The notes beneath the pieces are model-generated. The model had not been told where the DNA came from and made no database searches. It worked only from the letters and a program-made list of their open reading frames with translations. Below, piece by piece: positions 10,660 through 24,600 of a stretch of DNA of 64,000 nt (positions within the stretch are counted from its first letter, which is position 1; each line of letters opens with the position of its first letter). The stretch comes from Mesostigma viride (Eukaryota; Streptophyta; Mesostigmatophyceae; Mesostigmatales; Mesostigmataceae). The translations under genes and the position numbers were made by a program. The stretch covers positions 1 through 64,000 of the forward strand of contig RPFO01001991.1 in NCBI GenBank assembly GCA_009746045.1, read 5' to 3'.

Positions 10660-11880
10660 GTTCAAGCCATGAGTTTCCCTTTGGCTTCAGCTACCACAAA
10701 CCCATATACCTGCAGGGTAGCCTTCACGCTAACATCATCAAAGTCGGGGGCGCCAAGACTTGCGTTTTCAACTCTTGGTAGAATATACTTTGTGGATTGT
10801 GGAACAAGACACGTACCACTTTAGGGATGACAAACTAGTTTGTGAACAGTTTGAATCACTCAGGTCCCTATTTGAATGGGTAGAGTTACACCCTGCACAC
10901 CCTATGAATATTTCAAGCAGAAAATGTATTTGCTACACTGTGTGAGATTTGCACCAATTGTGATGTTTACGCCCAGTATCGAAGCTAGACCCTGGGCTAA
11001 TCATGATAGCGAGGTTTTATGGTAAACAGGACAACGAGCTGCCCGTGCAGTGAGGAGCGAGGCAGTACAGTATGTATGTTTGGTGCCAGCCTCAAGCGTA
11101 CGTTCATAATTTCCAAGCTGGCAGTTAGTCGAAGTCTCCCGCTATAGCCTAAGGGGACATGTGTCATTACCACACGTACCCAGTTTGGGGACTGGGCGGT
11201 ACTGGTAGTGTAGACGTGGCATATTGCATGTGTGATGAGCCGGTACCTCTGTACACCTTGTGCAGTAGTTGTCATGTTACGTCTGAGTAGATCAGGTAGC
11301 CGCTGATTGGTCCGACCTGATTCAGATCAGTAAGTTAGCTTAACCCCTGAATGGGGGCAAATACAACCGATGCACCGTCTGTAAGTACGCTAGTTTGTTA
11401 ACCACGCCACAACAAAACTACCAACATCTAAGGCTGTCCTTTTGGGTCAAGCATGTTCATGACTTGCCCTAGGGGGTGAGCTATCACAAGCCCACATATT
11501 TGCAGGGTAGGCCATATGAAATCACTGTCAAAGTATGTAAGGGGGCCCGGGGTCAAGGCGCGCGTTTTCTTTGTTGGTAGGTTGTGCATTTTGTTGTATG
11601 TAATAAGACCTAGACACCTACCACTTCAGGGATGATAGAGAACTAATTGGTGAACAGTTTGAGCCAGTGGGAACATCATTTGGGTGAGCATACCAAGAGT
11701 TACACCCAGTACAGCCTAAAGGTTCATTGGGAGAAAGCAACCAAGGGGGTAGGGGTGGGCATACTACCTAGTAACATGGCCACCAAGAGCCGATAGCCGT
11801 GCCATACAACACAATTCCCTTCACTAATGATTGTAAGACATAGCAGCAGCATCACAGTGCCTTTATATGGCACTTTGCGC
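10660..11880. repeat. Dispersed repeat H, two diverged units
   Basis: Two related units (10660-10930 and 11450-11880) contain the block ACCACTTCAGGGATGAT followed by AGAGTTACACCC. The second unit matches 29370-29770 closely (GGGGTGGGCATACTACCTAG) and the flanks of the hAT element (44130-44171 plus 48652-48830). Non-coding. Confidence 0.7.
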
Positions 11881-12111
11881 TCTTAGATGTGACGACTTTG
11901 GGGGGTCAAACTAATTTGTAAAGAAATTGTTTTCTGTGGTAGGTCAGGAGTTATCTTTAAGTAAACGTAGGCACCTTTTGCTCGGAAGCACAAAGGTTCG
12001 TACGCTACTTATACGGGAATAATCAGTTCCCGTCATGCACCCCGAACTATGCGTACCGGTACTTCACGATAACTTCAAGACTCCAAAATATTGAAGCGGA
12101 CTAGTATTTTA

Positions 12112-12190
12112 TGATGCTTGATGATGCTTGGTGATGATTGGTGATGCGTGATGAGGCTTGGTGAGGCTTGGTGATGCTTGATGGTGCTGT
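12112..12190. repeat. Minisatellite with ~10-bp unit TGATGCTTGG
   Basis: About eight imperfect tandem copies of TGATGCTTGG/TGATGCTTGA lie directly left of the resumed repeat E. Confidence 0.85.
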
Positions 12191-13075
12191 GGAGAAACTT
12201 ATAAACTTTCATTTTTCTCAGCTACAGAGGAGTCTCACATCCGTGGGACAGCAGTGGGACAATTTCACGTAGGTGGGACACCCAAGCTCACGTAGGTGGG
12301 ACACCCCATTTTCCCAAACTCACCTAGGTGGGACACCCCAATTCCCAAACTCACTTAGATGGGACACCCCATTTTACCAAACTCACATAGGTGGGACACC
12401 CCATCTTCCCAAACTCACGTGGGACACCCCATTTCCCCAAACTCACCTAGGTGGAACACCCCAATTTCACATAGGTGGGACACCCCAACTCACATAGGTG
12501 GGACACCCCGTTTTCCTAAACTCAGGTAGGTGGGACATGATTTCACCAAGGTGGGACGTCCCACCTTCGTGCGTTTGTCCCAAGTCCGCCGGATTCGGAT
12601 GCGTCCCACGGATGTGTGACTCCACTGTAAACGTTTCCAATTATTCCCAGTTTTATTCGCGGCATTCGGTCCCCCGAGAAGGGGCCGATGCATCAACTGT
12701 AAGTCGATTTTTTGCGGAAAATTGACAGCCAGACCATTTAGGGGTTAAGGACAGCATGCAATATGCGGTGTGAACTTGGATGCCATCGAGCACTGCCACG
12801 ACCAGGGTATAGATCCAAGGTTGGTCTAAAAGTCTGTCGTCTCAGAAGATGTTCTATTATTGGAAGTTCATGGAATCAAGAAGTCAGCCCACAGTTGCCG
12901 TACATATTCTGTAGTGACTGGTGTAGTCACATCTGGAGCTGGGCCCGTCGGGTTTGGTCGATCCGTTCATGGACCCGTTCATGGACCAGTCCATATGCTC
13001 TGTATGCACTGATAATTGCGCGCGGCCCATCGCACATGAATTTTCAAGGGAAAAAGTCTTCTATTTCGTTAATGT
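12191..13075. repeat. Dispersed repeat E, copy 1 (split by a MITE)
   Basis: It matches 36255-36420, 49755-50640 and 58900-58975. The diagnostic block AACTTTCATTTTTCTCAGC continues after the MITE with AACGTTTCC and, further on, CCCGAGAAGGGGCCGATGCAT. The right part (12.77-13.07 kb) matches 50.06-50.62 kb. Confidence 0.8.
12225..12627. mobile_element. Mariner-type MITE, copy 1
   Basis: 403 bp flanked by TA (12223-12224 and 12628-12629). The inverted ends are CAGAGGAGTCTCACATCCGT and, complemented, CAGTGGAGTCACACATCCGT. The empty site CTCAGCTAAATGTTTCC is present at about 36287 and 49785, which proves a TA-target insertion. CAGT-like ends with TA duplication are typical of the Tc1/mariner superfamily. 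The interior is a degenerate minisatellite of about 25-35-bp units, each carrying AGGTGGGACACCCC. No coding potential. Confidence 0.85.
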
Positions 13076-13690
13076 AATGAGGGGTTGAAGCCCAGCCGTT
13101 AGTTTGCCGGTGCCCCATAACGGAGATGCCCTGTGGTCATGGGGATCAGCTGCTGCCCGAGTTGTTATTGGAGAATGGAGTGGAGGGATACTGCGTCAAG
13201 GGTGCATGGGGGACTGGGTGGAGGGTGAGAGAGGGATGCTGCAGCTCAACGTCTGCTAAACCATGAGACCTAGTGCGCACAGTGATGTTGACGGGTGCAA
13301 AATCTCGCGGCGTCCAGAGCCCAGCGAGCGGGAATTCATGGGCTTATTCGTTTTTTTCAGGGGGTGTCCTCGCGGCGGGACTGCCTAATTGATCGTCTTA
13401 CAATGTAGATATGAGAGCTACCCGCGATCAATAAACGAACATTATTTCGTAGAGGAAGCAGTGCCCTAGATAAAGGGATCTGCATTCTGATTTATAGTAG
13501 ACCCCACTGCACAAAAGCTTTTAGTTGTACAAACTGCTAGCTTATACTTGTAATGCTCCAATTTCTGATCAGTACACATCCAGCGGCTTGTACAACTCTG
13601 TGTGTGCGTAAAATAACCTAAAGTGTGCGACCAATGGCTTTCTGCACGTGCAGTAAGCAGCATTGTTAATTGTCTCAATTGGACTATATG
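13076..13690. other. No gene seen
   Basis: Between repeat E and the first LRR unit; no recognisable coding sequence or repeat. A TTTTTTTCAG acceptor-like tract near 13.36 kb is the only exon-like sign. Confidence 0.3.
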
Positions 13691-13756
13691 TACGCACTAA
13701 GGCTTTGTTGGTGCATGCGTGTGCCATCTGTGACATCTGGATTTGTCTGCCCGCAG

Positions 13757-13828
13757 GAACCTTCTTCGCAACTCTCTGACTGGCACCATCCCGCCGCAGC
13801 TGGGGAGTTTGCCATCCCTCAGAGTCCT
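13757..13828 (+). CDS. LRR exon 1 (one 24-residue leucine-rich repeat)
   Basis: A 72-nt exon between CCCGCAG and GTGAGA. After the split first codon it reads NLLRNSLTGTIPPQLGSLPSLRVL, matching the plant-type LRR consensus N-x-L-x-G-x-I-P-x-x-L-G-x-L-x-x-L. Such repeats stack into a solenoid used for protein or ligand binding, usually outside the cell. It begins with the last base of a Leu codon and ends with CT, so it is a symmetric phase-2 exon. It shares flanking intron sequence with the other LRR exons, notably GTGCATGCGTGTGCCATCTG upstream. Confidence 0.75.
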
Positions 13829-14485
13829 GTGAGAAAAGCCAGATCATTGACGTCTGCTAGCCAGTTCTGCTCCTTCGTACTCAGCCAGCATGCATGAAAG
13901 TCGTGTGCTCGGATCACCACTTGTTTTGCTACTCTTTGTTTTGCTATACCTCTTGTGCAAGCATGGAGGATGTGGAACCTCACCGAAATATCATTACCAA
14001 CCTCAGCATCCATTGCCGGATTGTAACTTACATAAGCAGGCCATGGTAAATGGTTGGGGCAGCCATTTGGGATACTCGGTAATGGCCTGTTGTTGGCTCG
14101 CCTGTGCTACAAAACAGGTTGCCCCATCGCTGTAGCTGTCGTACGAGCGGTTCGGTTGCACGACCACCAATTCATGGGGTTGGGATCCTCACCAATGTGG
14201 ATAACTGTCCATGCCTCTTCTGGCCGGCAGTGTGTGCCCCACTTCAGCTGGGTCCATGGTCTATGTGTTAGGAGCTGTGCACTCATTCCTTGGTTGTTGC
14301 ATCATCATTGACTTTCTGGACAGGCTCAATTTTTGGTGCATGCGCTCATGGGCAACAGGCACTCATTCATTGTTTGGTGCATGAGCTCACCATCAGCTGT
14401 CATGCATCGCTACCTTTCTCTTAGTCTACCTGCACTCATGCCTTGTTGGTGCACGCGTGTGCCATCTGGATGTGTCTGCTTGCAG

Positions 14486-14557
14486 GTACGCACTTGAAAA
14501 CCAACTGAGCGGCTTCGTCCCGCCGGAGCTTAGGAGTTTGCCATCCCTTCAGGAGCT
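14486..14557 (+). CDS. LRR exon 2 (24 residues)
   Basis: 72 nt between TGCTTGCAG and GTGAGTAG, reading YALENQLSGFVPPELRSLPSLQEL in the same phase as exon 1, only 729 bp downstream of it. Pro-Pro replaces the first position of the usual I-P step (FVPPEL), still within the family pattern. A poly-C tract interrupts its downstream flank at 14.67 kb. Confidence 0.75.
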
Positions 14558-14667
14558 GTGAGTAGAGCCAGCTCCTTTACGTCTGCTGGTTATTTCCTCC
14601 CGTTACGTACTCAGCCAGGATGCCTGCAATGGCGCGTTAGGCTATGCCCGCTATGGGTTGATACGTG

Positions 14668-14687
14668 CCCCCCCCCCCCCCCCCCCC
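14668..14687. repeat. Poly-C tract
   Basis: About 20 consecutive C residues, directly right of the truncated LRR exon 2 flank. Confidence 0.9.
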
Positions 14688-14689
14688 AA

Positions 14690-15710
14690 TACGTTAGTGA
14701 AATTTCAAGTGATGATAGTCAATTCTACAGGATTGAAGGCATCTTCATTGAAAACACAAGTGCTTCCAAGACATCAATTCTTATAACCTGCCTTTATTGG
14801 CAAACCGTATCACACCCTCAAAGTGCAATGTTCACGCTCTAAACTGCACGCCACACTAGCAATACACACCATAACCCCCCTCCTATGGTCACGAGATTTA
14901 CCAAATGAAAGTGGATGCAGATTTTCCTACCCTGACTGAGTGGCAGGGTGTGCCAGTTATGCCAGGATATATATGTATATATACATGTGGTCGAGTGCCA
15001 CTAAATTTGTTGATCTCTAGTTTGGCTACAAAGTTTCCTGTTGCAACCATGTTGCTTTGGGGATTGTTGAGTCCTCAAGAAGAAAAGAAAATGTTGGAAT
15101 TCTGCAGCATGTTAAAAGCAGTGTATGACATTTTAGCAGTATCCACTTGTAGAGCATTTCAAGGGCTTTCCATCGAGCCCAAAAGAGGTCAATTTTCTTA
15201 GGTAATGTGAAGGATGTCACATTTCTCGTACACCCGAAATGTCCAGTCTGAATCGTGTATTTTATGGCGCGGTTGAAAATACGGGTACTGCCATATTTTT
15301 GGGGGCAAAACGCACGTATTTACGAACATATATGAAATTTGTTTCATGTCCCACGTAGCTCCCACAAAAGCCAGCATCGTTTATGTTCGGCAATGCTAGT
15401 AAGACGCTAACCGTACAGAATGGGGGAAGAATAATCCCATATTTGAACGGCTAGTTTTAAGTAATTAAATAATGCGTAGTTTGTTCTTTTCAGGGCCACC
15501 GCACCTAACGCCCCATTCCGCCCGGGTGTTAATTACCCCACCGCAGAACGAACATTTTTATTTAATCCATTTTTCAACCATGCTCTACATTGCATCTACA
15601 TACTCACAAAAGATCGAGCCAAAAAGCCACGAGAAAACACTACAACCTAAACCGCTCAATTAGTGGCCTCTTGTTCCCGCATTCACGTATAGAAGAAACC
15701 CCGTTCAAAG
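14690..15710. other. No gene recognised
   Basis: Holds a 98-codon plus-strand ORF (14905-15201; includes LLISSLATKFPVATMLLWGL) that I cannot assign, and AT-rich sequence. No repeat partner was noticed in the window. Confidence 0.25.
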
Positions 15711-15964
15711 AACCCCTATTTCTCGCATCACCACTTTGTTTCGCTACCCCTTGTTTCGTTATCCCTTGTGTGCAAGCATGGAGGATTTCTGCACGGAAAT
15801 GTCAGTCATAGCCTCAGTGGTGATTGCTAGCTGGACTGTGACTGAAAAGAGCGGGCGATGGTAAATGGCCGGGACAGCCATTTGGAATACAAAGTCATGG
15901 CCTGTTGTTGGCTCCTTATGCTACAGTATAGGCTGCACCACTGTGCCTTCTCTGCCCCACTGGA

Positions 15965-16018
15965 TGTAACCGACTGACAGACATCATCCCATCGCAGCTG
16001 CCGTCCTTGCGGTTACTA
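15965..16018 (+). pseudogene. Decayed LRR exon
   Basis: In one frame the stretch reads CNRLTDIIPSQLPSLRLLV, a recognisable but shortened LRR. The normal GCAG acceptor and GTGAG donor are absent. Just upstream (15.72-15.93 kb) is the conserved downstream-flank block of the LRR units (GCAAGCATGGAGGAT, ATGGTAAATGG), so this is the wreck of another LRR unit with rearranged order. Confidence 0.55.
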
Positions 16019-16039
16019 GTTTTATTTTAGCAAAGCCAG

Positions 16040-17152
16040 CCTATTGACTAATGCTACTGTAGTCCCTGACCGTTCCATGCCAAGCAAACTTGTTGGGTCA
16101 TACCTTGAACCTCATTTTGTTATCTATGATGCCGGCCTGCTTGTTCGTGGATGCCAGCCCTCCATTCGACAAGCGCGGTGATGTGCAACCTCCTTTTTTT
16201 ACCTATTTTGCACATTGCATCACCATGACCCAAGTGTTGGCGCCCGCGGCCGTCAGCTTGCAAGTGCAAGTGTACCCACGTGTCATCTAGGAATTCCGAC
16301 AGTTTCAAGTTCGCATCAGTCATAGTACTTCGCTTTCGCACAACCCACAGCCTTCGATTTCATAACCGCACTTTTCACAGTACGGAGGTACCTCGAATAT
16401 TTTGGCGTGGTAAAGTATTCGCCATGCCAGGTCCCCTTAATCCTGGCTCTGTATGTCATGGTACAGTCACCTTTGCTGCTAAGGGGGCGGAACACCCCTG
16501 AAGTGATTCCTATGCCTGTGATAACCCCCAAATAATGAATTCATACATGTGCATGCGTCTGGTCACATAAAACTGCCATGGTGCACATGGGTATTTTTCA
16601 GAGACATTTCAGCAATATTTTTTATTGGCACTTCATGTTACATGCAGGCTTACAACTTTCTTTAATGAACAGGTCTTTGAGAGCCAATGTAGTATGCCCA
16701 GACTTTTTGTAAAAGAGATTGGCACCTCTAAAGCCACAGTAAGGGGCCAATAAGCCATGACTGGCGTAAATAATGCCCACAAAATCATTAAAAAAAAGGA
16801 GCTTTTCATGCCCTACAAACTTGAACACTTGCACAACACATTCCTTAGATGGCAAGGGGAGCGGCTGCCACACTCAAACTTGGTGCAATATAATGTAGAG
16901 AGTCTAAAGCCCAGCACTCAGGATGAGGGCCTGCAGTTAACTAGGAGAAAAGATGCACGCATGGGCATGCCCATCTCATGCCACCAAAAATCAACCATGC
17001 CACCTGTGACAGGCGTATGCTAAAAAAAACTGGGGAAAATGACTCCCTTAAAGTGCACTTTTCTAGAAATCATACCTGTGCATGTGATAATTATCCAATG
17101 ATGATTGGGGACCATAAATACGATGTAAAAAAAAAGATTTCCTAACCACTTT

Positions 17153-17183
<31 letters not shown>

Positions 17184-17452
17184 TACTAGCCCCACCCATA
17201 TACCGGGAACGCGCTAAAAATAGAAAAAAGACGCTATTTTTCTCACATCTCCCTAGGACCATTCGCAAACACGTGATTCCCAACCACATGATTCCACATA
17301 GTTCCCCCACGTTTGAGAAATCCTTTCTAATTTTGAGCACTACGGAGGTACAGTAACCATGTTTTGACACATTTATGGATTTACCCGCAAAAGGGTACTT
17401 TTTCACAAAAAAATATTAACACATCATAAACACTTCGAAAAATGCCATATAT
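16040..17452. other. No gene seen; poly-G tract at 17157-17183
   Basis: AT-rich sequence with scattered short ORFs and no recognisable domain. A run of about 27 G residues lies at 17157-17183. Confidence 0.3.
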
Positions 17453-18655
<1,203 letters not shown>

Positions 18656-19960
18656 GTGCACATAATTTCAAATATTTCAGGTGGGGGGACACGCAGCCTA
18701 AACTTTTCAGGTCATTCTGACAAGCGCAGCCCTGATTGATGGATTTTGCTAGATAACCACCTGAGACGAAGCTAAGGGAGATTTTAGTTAGTATTCAACC
18801 ACATTACTACCAGTTTACCCATCTAAGCCATATGAAAACTGGCCAAACCAAATATGTACTACCATGCTCTGCACCTCCTATGTTCATGGTTTGACGCCAT
18901 TCTGACAAAAAACTGCCCAGGTTACAACCATTCCAAGACAGCCACCCATGAAGACGCTACATGAAGGTTTTAGTCGCCAGTTGGCTACATTGGCATCTCC
19001 TTCATCAAAGACCTCTTCAAAGTGATCAAAGCTCGTATAATTAACGCTTGCACACTGATGACAGTTCATGCTAAAGGTTAAGGGTCATTGTAACAAGAAC
19101 TTCTCAAGTTGAAGGGTTTCCAATACGACCACATGACAAGGCGCTAAGGACCACTCAGTAAGCAAGTAAACACAATGACACTTCATGTGCCAGAAAAAAA
19201 AAAAAAAAAAAAAAAAAAAAATGTTTTTTTTTTTTTTTTTTTTTTTTCAAGGGCTGGCCACGCGCCTCATCCGCCTTCACCATCTCTCGAGCATGGCCAG
19301 CCTTGTAAGTACGTGCATAGCAATAATGATGATAGCAGTAACATGCCTAACCAGCATTTTCTATGTGCCTCCCAGGTTAGATGTAAGGTTTATGCTAACC
19401 AAGCTTATCAACACAACAACACCTCCTAAACTGCCCTACCGGACATGGGCAACCAACGGTTACCATGGAGGGCTAAGAACCAAGTAGGATCATGGTATGC
19501 ATACCTTGTTTGCAGTCATGCCTGACTGCATGTCAACCATGGTTGGCTCAGCATATCCCTGAGTCTTGTCACATCACCATCACAAGGGAAAACTCAAACA
19601 AATCAATGCACGAGGCAGGTACCTACATGCAGTCACACTAATGCAATATCTCCAACATAATTACATGTATAACACTTCCTTCACTGCATGTACAGAAACA
19701 ATTGCCGGCCGCTCAGATTCTAAGCGATGGGACGCCGTTGCGAAGAAAGGGTGCATCATGACTCTCACACAGCAAGCAGCGTGCATACGCTCAAGATCCT
19801 TGCCAGAACATTTTTTAAATCCCTTAAACCTTCCCGATAAACCGCAGGCTACGATTGAAGCGTCCCTAACCACGACATCAACGAAAGCAATCTACAGCGG
19901 CCAGGAATTCGGCAAGACGACGACAAGCAAGGGCCAGCTAGCTGGCTGAAGCTGCCACAA
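18656..19960. other. No gene seen; poly-A/poly-T inverted tract at 19194-19247
   Basis: Apart from 28 A, TG and 24 T at 19194-19247 (a perfect homopolymer hairpin), the stretch has only short ORFs. A possible donor (GTAAGTACG at 19305) follows a short open stretch (GLATRLIRLHHLSSMASL), which is weak evidence for an exon. Confidence 0.3.
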
Positions 19961-20239
19961 AAGAACGCAAAAGATTTCGAACGATGAGCTCATATAATAA
20001 AGCACTGATAGCAGATAACCTTGGGCACAGATCTATACCTTGCCCTCGTAAATCTCTCGCCCAGGCGCGCAGCAACGGATGTTCTTCCATGGAAAGCTCA
20101 GAGACGCACTGCGCAGGTCTGAATAAATACTTACCGAGAATCGTGGTAAAGTTGGCAAAAAGCACCCGTCTGGGTTAGAAGTCGATGCTACCAATATTAA
20201 TGCCTGATTCACGGTAAGGAACTCCTCCAAAAGGAACAT
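19938..20239 (-). other. Possible minus-strand host exons
   Basis: On the minus strand an open stretch (MFLLEEFLTVNQALILVAST) runs from 20239 to a donor-like GGTAAGTATT near 20.13 kb, and a second (ELSMEEHPLLRAWARDLRG) follows near 20.1-20.05 kb. No repeat partner was found. This may be a small host gene fragment; no family is recognised. Confidence 0.2.
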
Positions 20240-20866
20240 ACTGCCATCATGACTTCTATTTCATTCCGCGCGGTTGAAAATTTTAGATTACCCCCCATGC
20301 ATCAAAAAACAGCGGGGGCATTTTGTAAACCAGCTGATTTCCGCCACTTAACCCAACATCACCAAATCATCTTCCTTCGAATTCGAGCATTTGTTTTGCA
20401 TTTGGCTCGCCCTGTAGACCAGATGTCCACAAGTGGGTAACCAGGGGTGTACGTGAAAGTACAAATCTAGATCTCAAATCTGGTCAAGAAAGACTCTTCA
20501 AAAGTTTGCAAGAATCTGAACTAGTTCTGCGACAAACTCGGTCCGTTAAATACGACTGAGAACAGTATCAGTCCTTGATGACGGATCGCTGGAGTATGGT
20601 TAAAGGGAGACAGTTTAGAGATGTAAGGTCTCATGTATGGAAGCTTTCGCACGGGCATGCAGTTCTTCAGCCACCATGCTGCGATCAGTACAAACTACTC
20701 TGGTTGCCCTTGCTAACAGTTGCCATGGTCTCTTCAATCTGCCTGCAGCGGTGCGCCCCACATAAGCTGCCATGTGTCAGAAGCTCTCTCTCTGACAATC
20801 TTCACCCATGCCTAGTGTTGGTGCATGCGCATGCCATCTGTGCCATCTGGATGTGTCTTATTGCAG

Positions 20867-20941
20867 GGTGTTAAGTGGCAACCGACTGAGCGGCACCATC
20901 CCGCCGGAACTGGGGAGTTTGTCATCGACCCTCAAAGACCT
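20867..20941 (+). CDS. LRR exon 3 (25 residues)
   Basis: 75 nt between TTGCAG and GTGAGTAAAG, reading VLSGNRLSGTIPPELGSLSSTLKDL. One residue more than the 24-residue standard (SST), yet still a multiple of 3 and in the same phase. Followed by the longest conserved downstream flank (to about 21.42 kb), in which a DIRS end lies at the same point as in units 4, 5 and 6. Confidence 0.8.
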
Positions 20942-21644
20942 GTGAGTAAAGCCAGATCCTTGGTGTGTGCTAGCTAGTTCTGCCCTTTTGTACCCAGCCA
21001 GCATGCATGAAATTTGTGTGCTCGCATTGCCACTTTTGTTTTGCTACCCTTTGTTTTGCTATACCCTGTATGCAAGCATGGAGGGTGTGGCATGGAGGGT
21101 GTGGTTAATTCCGCACCGAAATATCGTTACCAGCCTCAGCATCGATTGCCGAATTATGACTTGCATAAGCGGGCCATGGTAAATGGTCGGGGCAACCATT
21201 TGGTTTACGCAGTCCCCTAACTACTTTGGGATACACAGAACATCCAGTCCTGGCGTATATATACCAAAAGACGTCATTTCGATCTATGGCTGGAATACCA
21301 TAGACGGTGATTGTACTTACAACTGTATGAGGCTATATTTCTGGAATGGAATGCTAGTTACAATAATCATGCGGCCTAAATTACATTATTCACCTACATG
21401 TAGCATTTACAACAGTAATCAATGCAGGGACGGTGGGCGGGAAAAGAATAGAGGTGGACCTTTGCTGGGTAGGTTTGCTTTTGTCTTATTTGCATGACAC
21501 ATGGCCTTGGCCCGGTCGGCATTTGTTTCGCCATACAAACTTTTTGTCAGAAAAAAATGACAGAAATTGGCGTTTTAGTTGCCGGCGGCTTACCTAGTTT
21601 GCCGGGGCTCTTAGGTCACGTATTGCTTGACAGAAAAATTTTAG

Positions 21645-24600
21645 GGTTTAGGGTACGACTACGTTCGTCGTACTTGCAAACTCAGTCCTAGAATAGGACT
21701 GAGTATGCCCACTTTGAGATCATGTAGCGGTAAGGGTAGGGGGGTACCTTATATGTTTGATGTGCATAATAGCACTCAACATCATGCCAATGCTTGGGCA
21801 TATGCATAAAAAATCATACATTGACCAAATCATGTAAAATTTTACGAGGGTGTGGACCCTTACTCGCAATTTCGCATTTTTGTGTGGAAGAATGATTGGG
21901 AAAAATTGAATAATTTCCACATGCCTGTTAAAAAAATATAGGCATGCAAAAAAATACAGTTCTTGACCTGTAGAAAAAAAAGTGGATTCAATTTGGCCAC
22001 AGGCACTGCCTGAAACACACAAAATACTGCCAGTCCTACAATAGGACTGGGCCTTGCTATCAAAATGCTAGCATGTAAGTGAGGTCATACTACACACCAC
22101 TGTGGCAACCAACCATGCCAATCAACTCATGTCCCTTCTAGCATAACAGGACAACATGATTCATCATCATATTGCAGTTCCTTGATACCTTAGTATGTGT
22201 GAGAGCCTATGCATGCACGTAGGGAATGGGCATTGATACCTACCTACAAAGGGTTGTAGTATAAGTCTTAACCACCAATATGATGGTGGGTTAAGCATAT
22301 TTCAATTGTTTCTAACAAGAATAGACATGGCTAAAGCTGTTTTGCTTTGCCATGATATGGCCAACATACTTGCTGGCACATTATGACAGTGGTTTATCAC
22401 CAAGACTTTTCACTCACAAGTGTAAGCTCGAAAGCATGCTTCATGCAGCCCATGGCCACACAATCATGCAGTATGAATGTAGCAAAAGAAGAACTAACAC
22501 CTACGAAGGTATTTAAACCCATTAACCCATAGTCCGGGAATGGGTTTTTGGCATTTTTTTGACCCCTGAAAATGAAAAAAATCATAACTCATAGACCACA
22601 ACTCCAAATACCCCCAACCAAGGTGCTAGGAATATCTACACTTCAAGGGCTTTCAGAATATCCAATAATATCATGAGTTTATAAAGTGGTTTGCAAGATA
22701 TTTAATTTCAAAGTTGGCCAAAAGACGATCATTTTCAGACAAGGGAAATCCCCTTAGTAGTTTACCCCTGCAGGGAGGGTTTAAAAAATTATTCTGGGGT
22801 TGGACAATGTCAATATATAGTGCCACCATGCTTTCCTTGGGTCAGACCGCATGGATAGCCCAACTGACCTATTATATCCGCTCACTTACGTGCGTGGGTT
22901 ACGCGTGCGTATGCAGCTATCCATGAATTGCCACACACTTATGCATTGTATACGGCCACATAGGACTGTCAAAAGTGCTGGAAAACAAAGAAGTTGCTAA
23001 ACCAGCACCAACGGAATGGCATCCTCCAAAGAAACACCACAAACTGAGCAGATTTGGGGCTAATAGCACTCATACAGCAGGCATGGAAACCTGCTGCAAG
23101 AGGCACTGATACACTCGTGAAACAAGGATGCATAAACAACAGATTCCCGTGCAAACGACATGCAAACACGTTGCTGTACCTGGCTCGATCACGACCTTTC
23201 CGGGTTCTGCTTGCCGGGACCCTCATATCTCACATGGGCTAATGCTTTCCAGGCATAGGCCGCCATAGCCTGATAATTCATGCATCCACCATGATTACCA
23301 GGTTGATGTTCTGTGCAAAGATGACCTATAAACGTACCTGAATTCACAGGGACGCTGCTGCGGATGTCCAGTACCAAAACTGGGTGCTCGGGCTGGCGAA
23401 GCCTGCCCGGCCATAAGAAGAAAATCGAAATATGACGTGCAATTACTCATCTGATACTGGTGACCAAGAAATCAGTAATTACCCACCTGTATTTTCCCAA
23501 TGCTATACATCTGGCCACCCCTGACCTACGAAAATTACGCATCATCATTCTGAGCAACATTCTGAACCGTTACAAGCCGCGAGACGCAAATTTCCATGAC
23601 AACGGCACGCTGGCAGCCATATCTAGTTACGCGTGCGCGAGAGTGAAAATTTCCCGCCAAAGTCACGTGATACTTTCTCAATACACGTTGTAATTACCAG
23701 GCTATGGCGAATATTACCCCCAAACCTATGCATCACCTTCGTCCCTAAGTGTTCCCAGACCCACCGGACAACTTCCCTCCGTCACGGGTGGCGCGGCGCT
23801 CCTGGAATTGAGCGCCGCGCCACCGGGGGTGAAGCAGTTCGATATATCGAACTGTTTCCGGACTATGGGTTAAGCGCCTAAAAATCTGCACAACTACACT
23901 AGGGTAAGGCAAATGCCTGGTAATATCATCAAATAAGGGGGTTTTAGAGAGGGGCAGGCAACGGTCAAGAAAGTGCTTCAAGACTCGAAACTGACAACGC
24001 CTCGCAAGCTCAAACTCATTTAGGAACATCACCAAACGATGAGGCAACGATATTTCAGCTTTACCGTTAACGGATGGCGTTACCTTGGCCCAGGCGGTGC
24101 CCGCAAAAGTGACACTTGCGGCACACAAACCATGAAGGGTCGAATTCATCAAATCTTTACTGCCACTGACTTTATTCTACGAAAATGCGTGATAGTACAA
24201 AGAAGCATATAAACCCTTCGACCTGGAAAGCAGTTTTAGTCATCAATTCTGTCAACCTGCCTTCGCAGTTTGGTCCACCAAGAGCAGTGCTGACACCTGG
24301 TAAATTGCACCCCCGCGAGCTAAAAATTGGCTTGTGTCATCTTAAGACATAACGAAATCTATTTCCTGAGTTTGACCAGCAAAATCGTCCGCAAACGTAA
24401 ACTGCATGCATGGGCGCAAGCCGCCTTGGTTCGGTGGTGCATTTCCGGAACTCGCGTTTCGCGTGAGAAAGGACCCTTACCACCTGTACTTAGACCGCAC
24501 GTTTAGCCGCCCAAACAAAATTAAAAAAAAATTCCCAAAAATGTGTCCAAGAAAGGTCTTTTCACGTAGTATTTGAATAAATTTTGAGAGATTTTTTTTG

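Noticed and set aside
12240-12570. CRISPR or satellite array
   Set aside because: Irregular unit length and enclosure by mariner-type inverted ends show it is the interior of a MITE.
19185-19487. Lys/Phe-run protein
   Set aside because: Artefact of the poly-A/poly-T tract.
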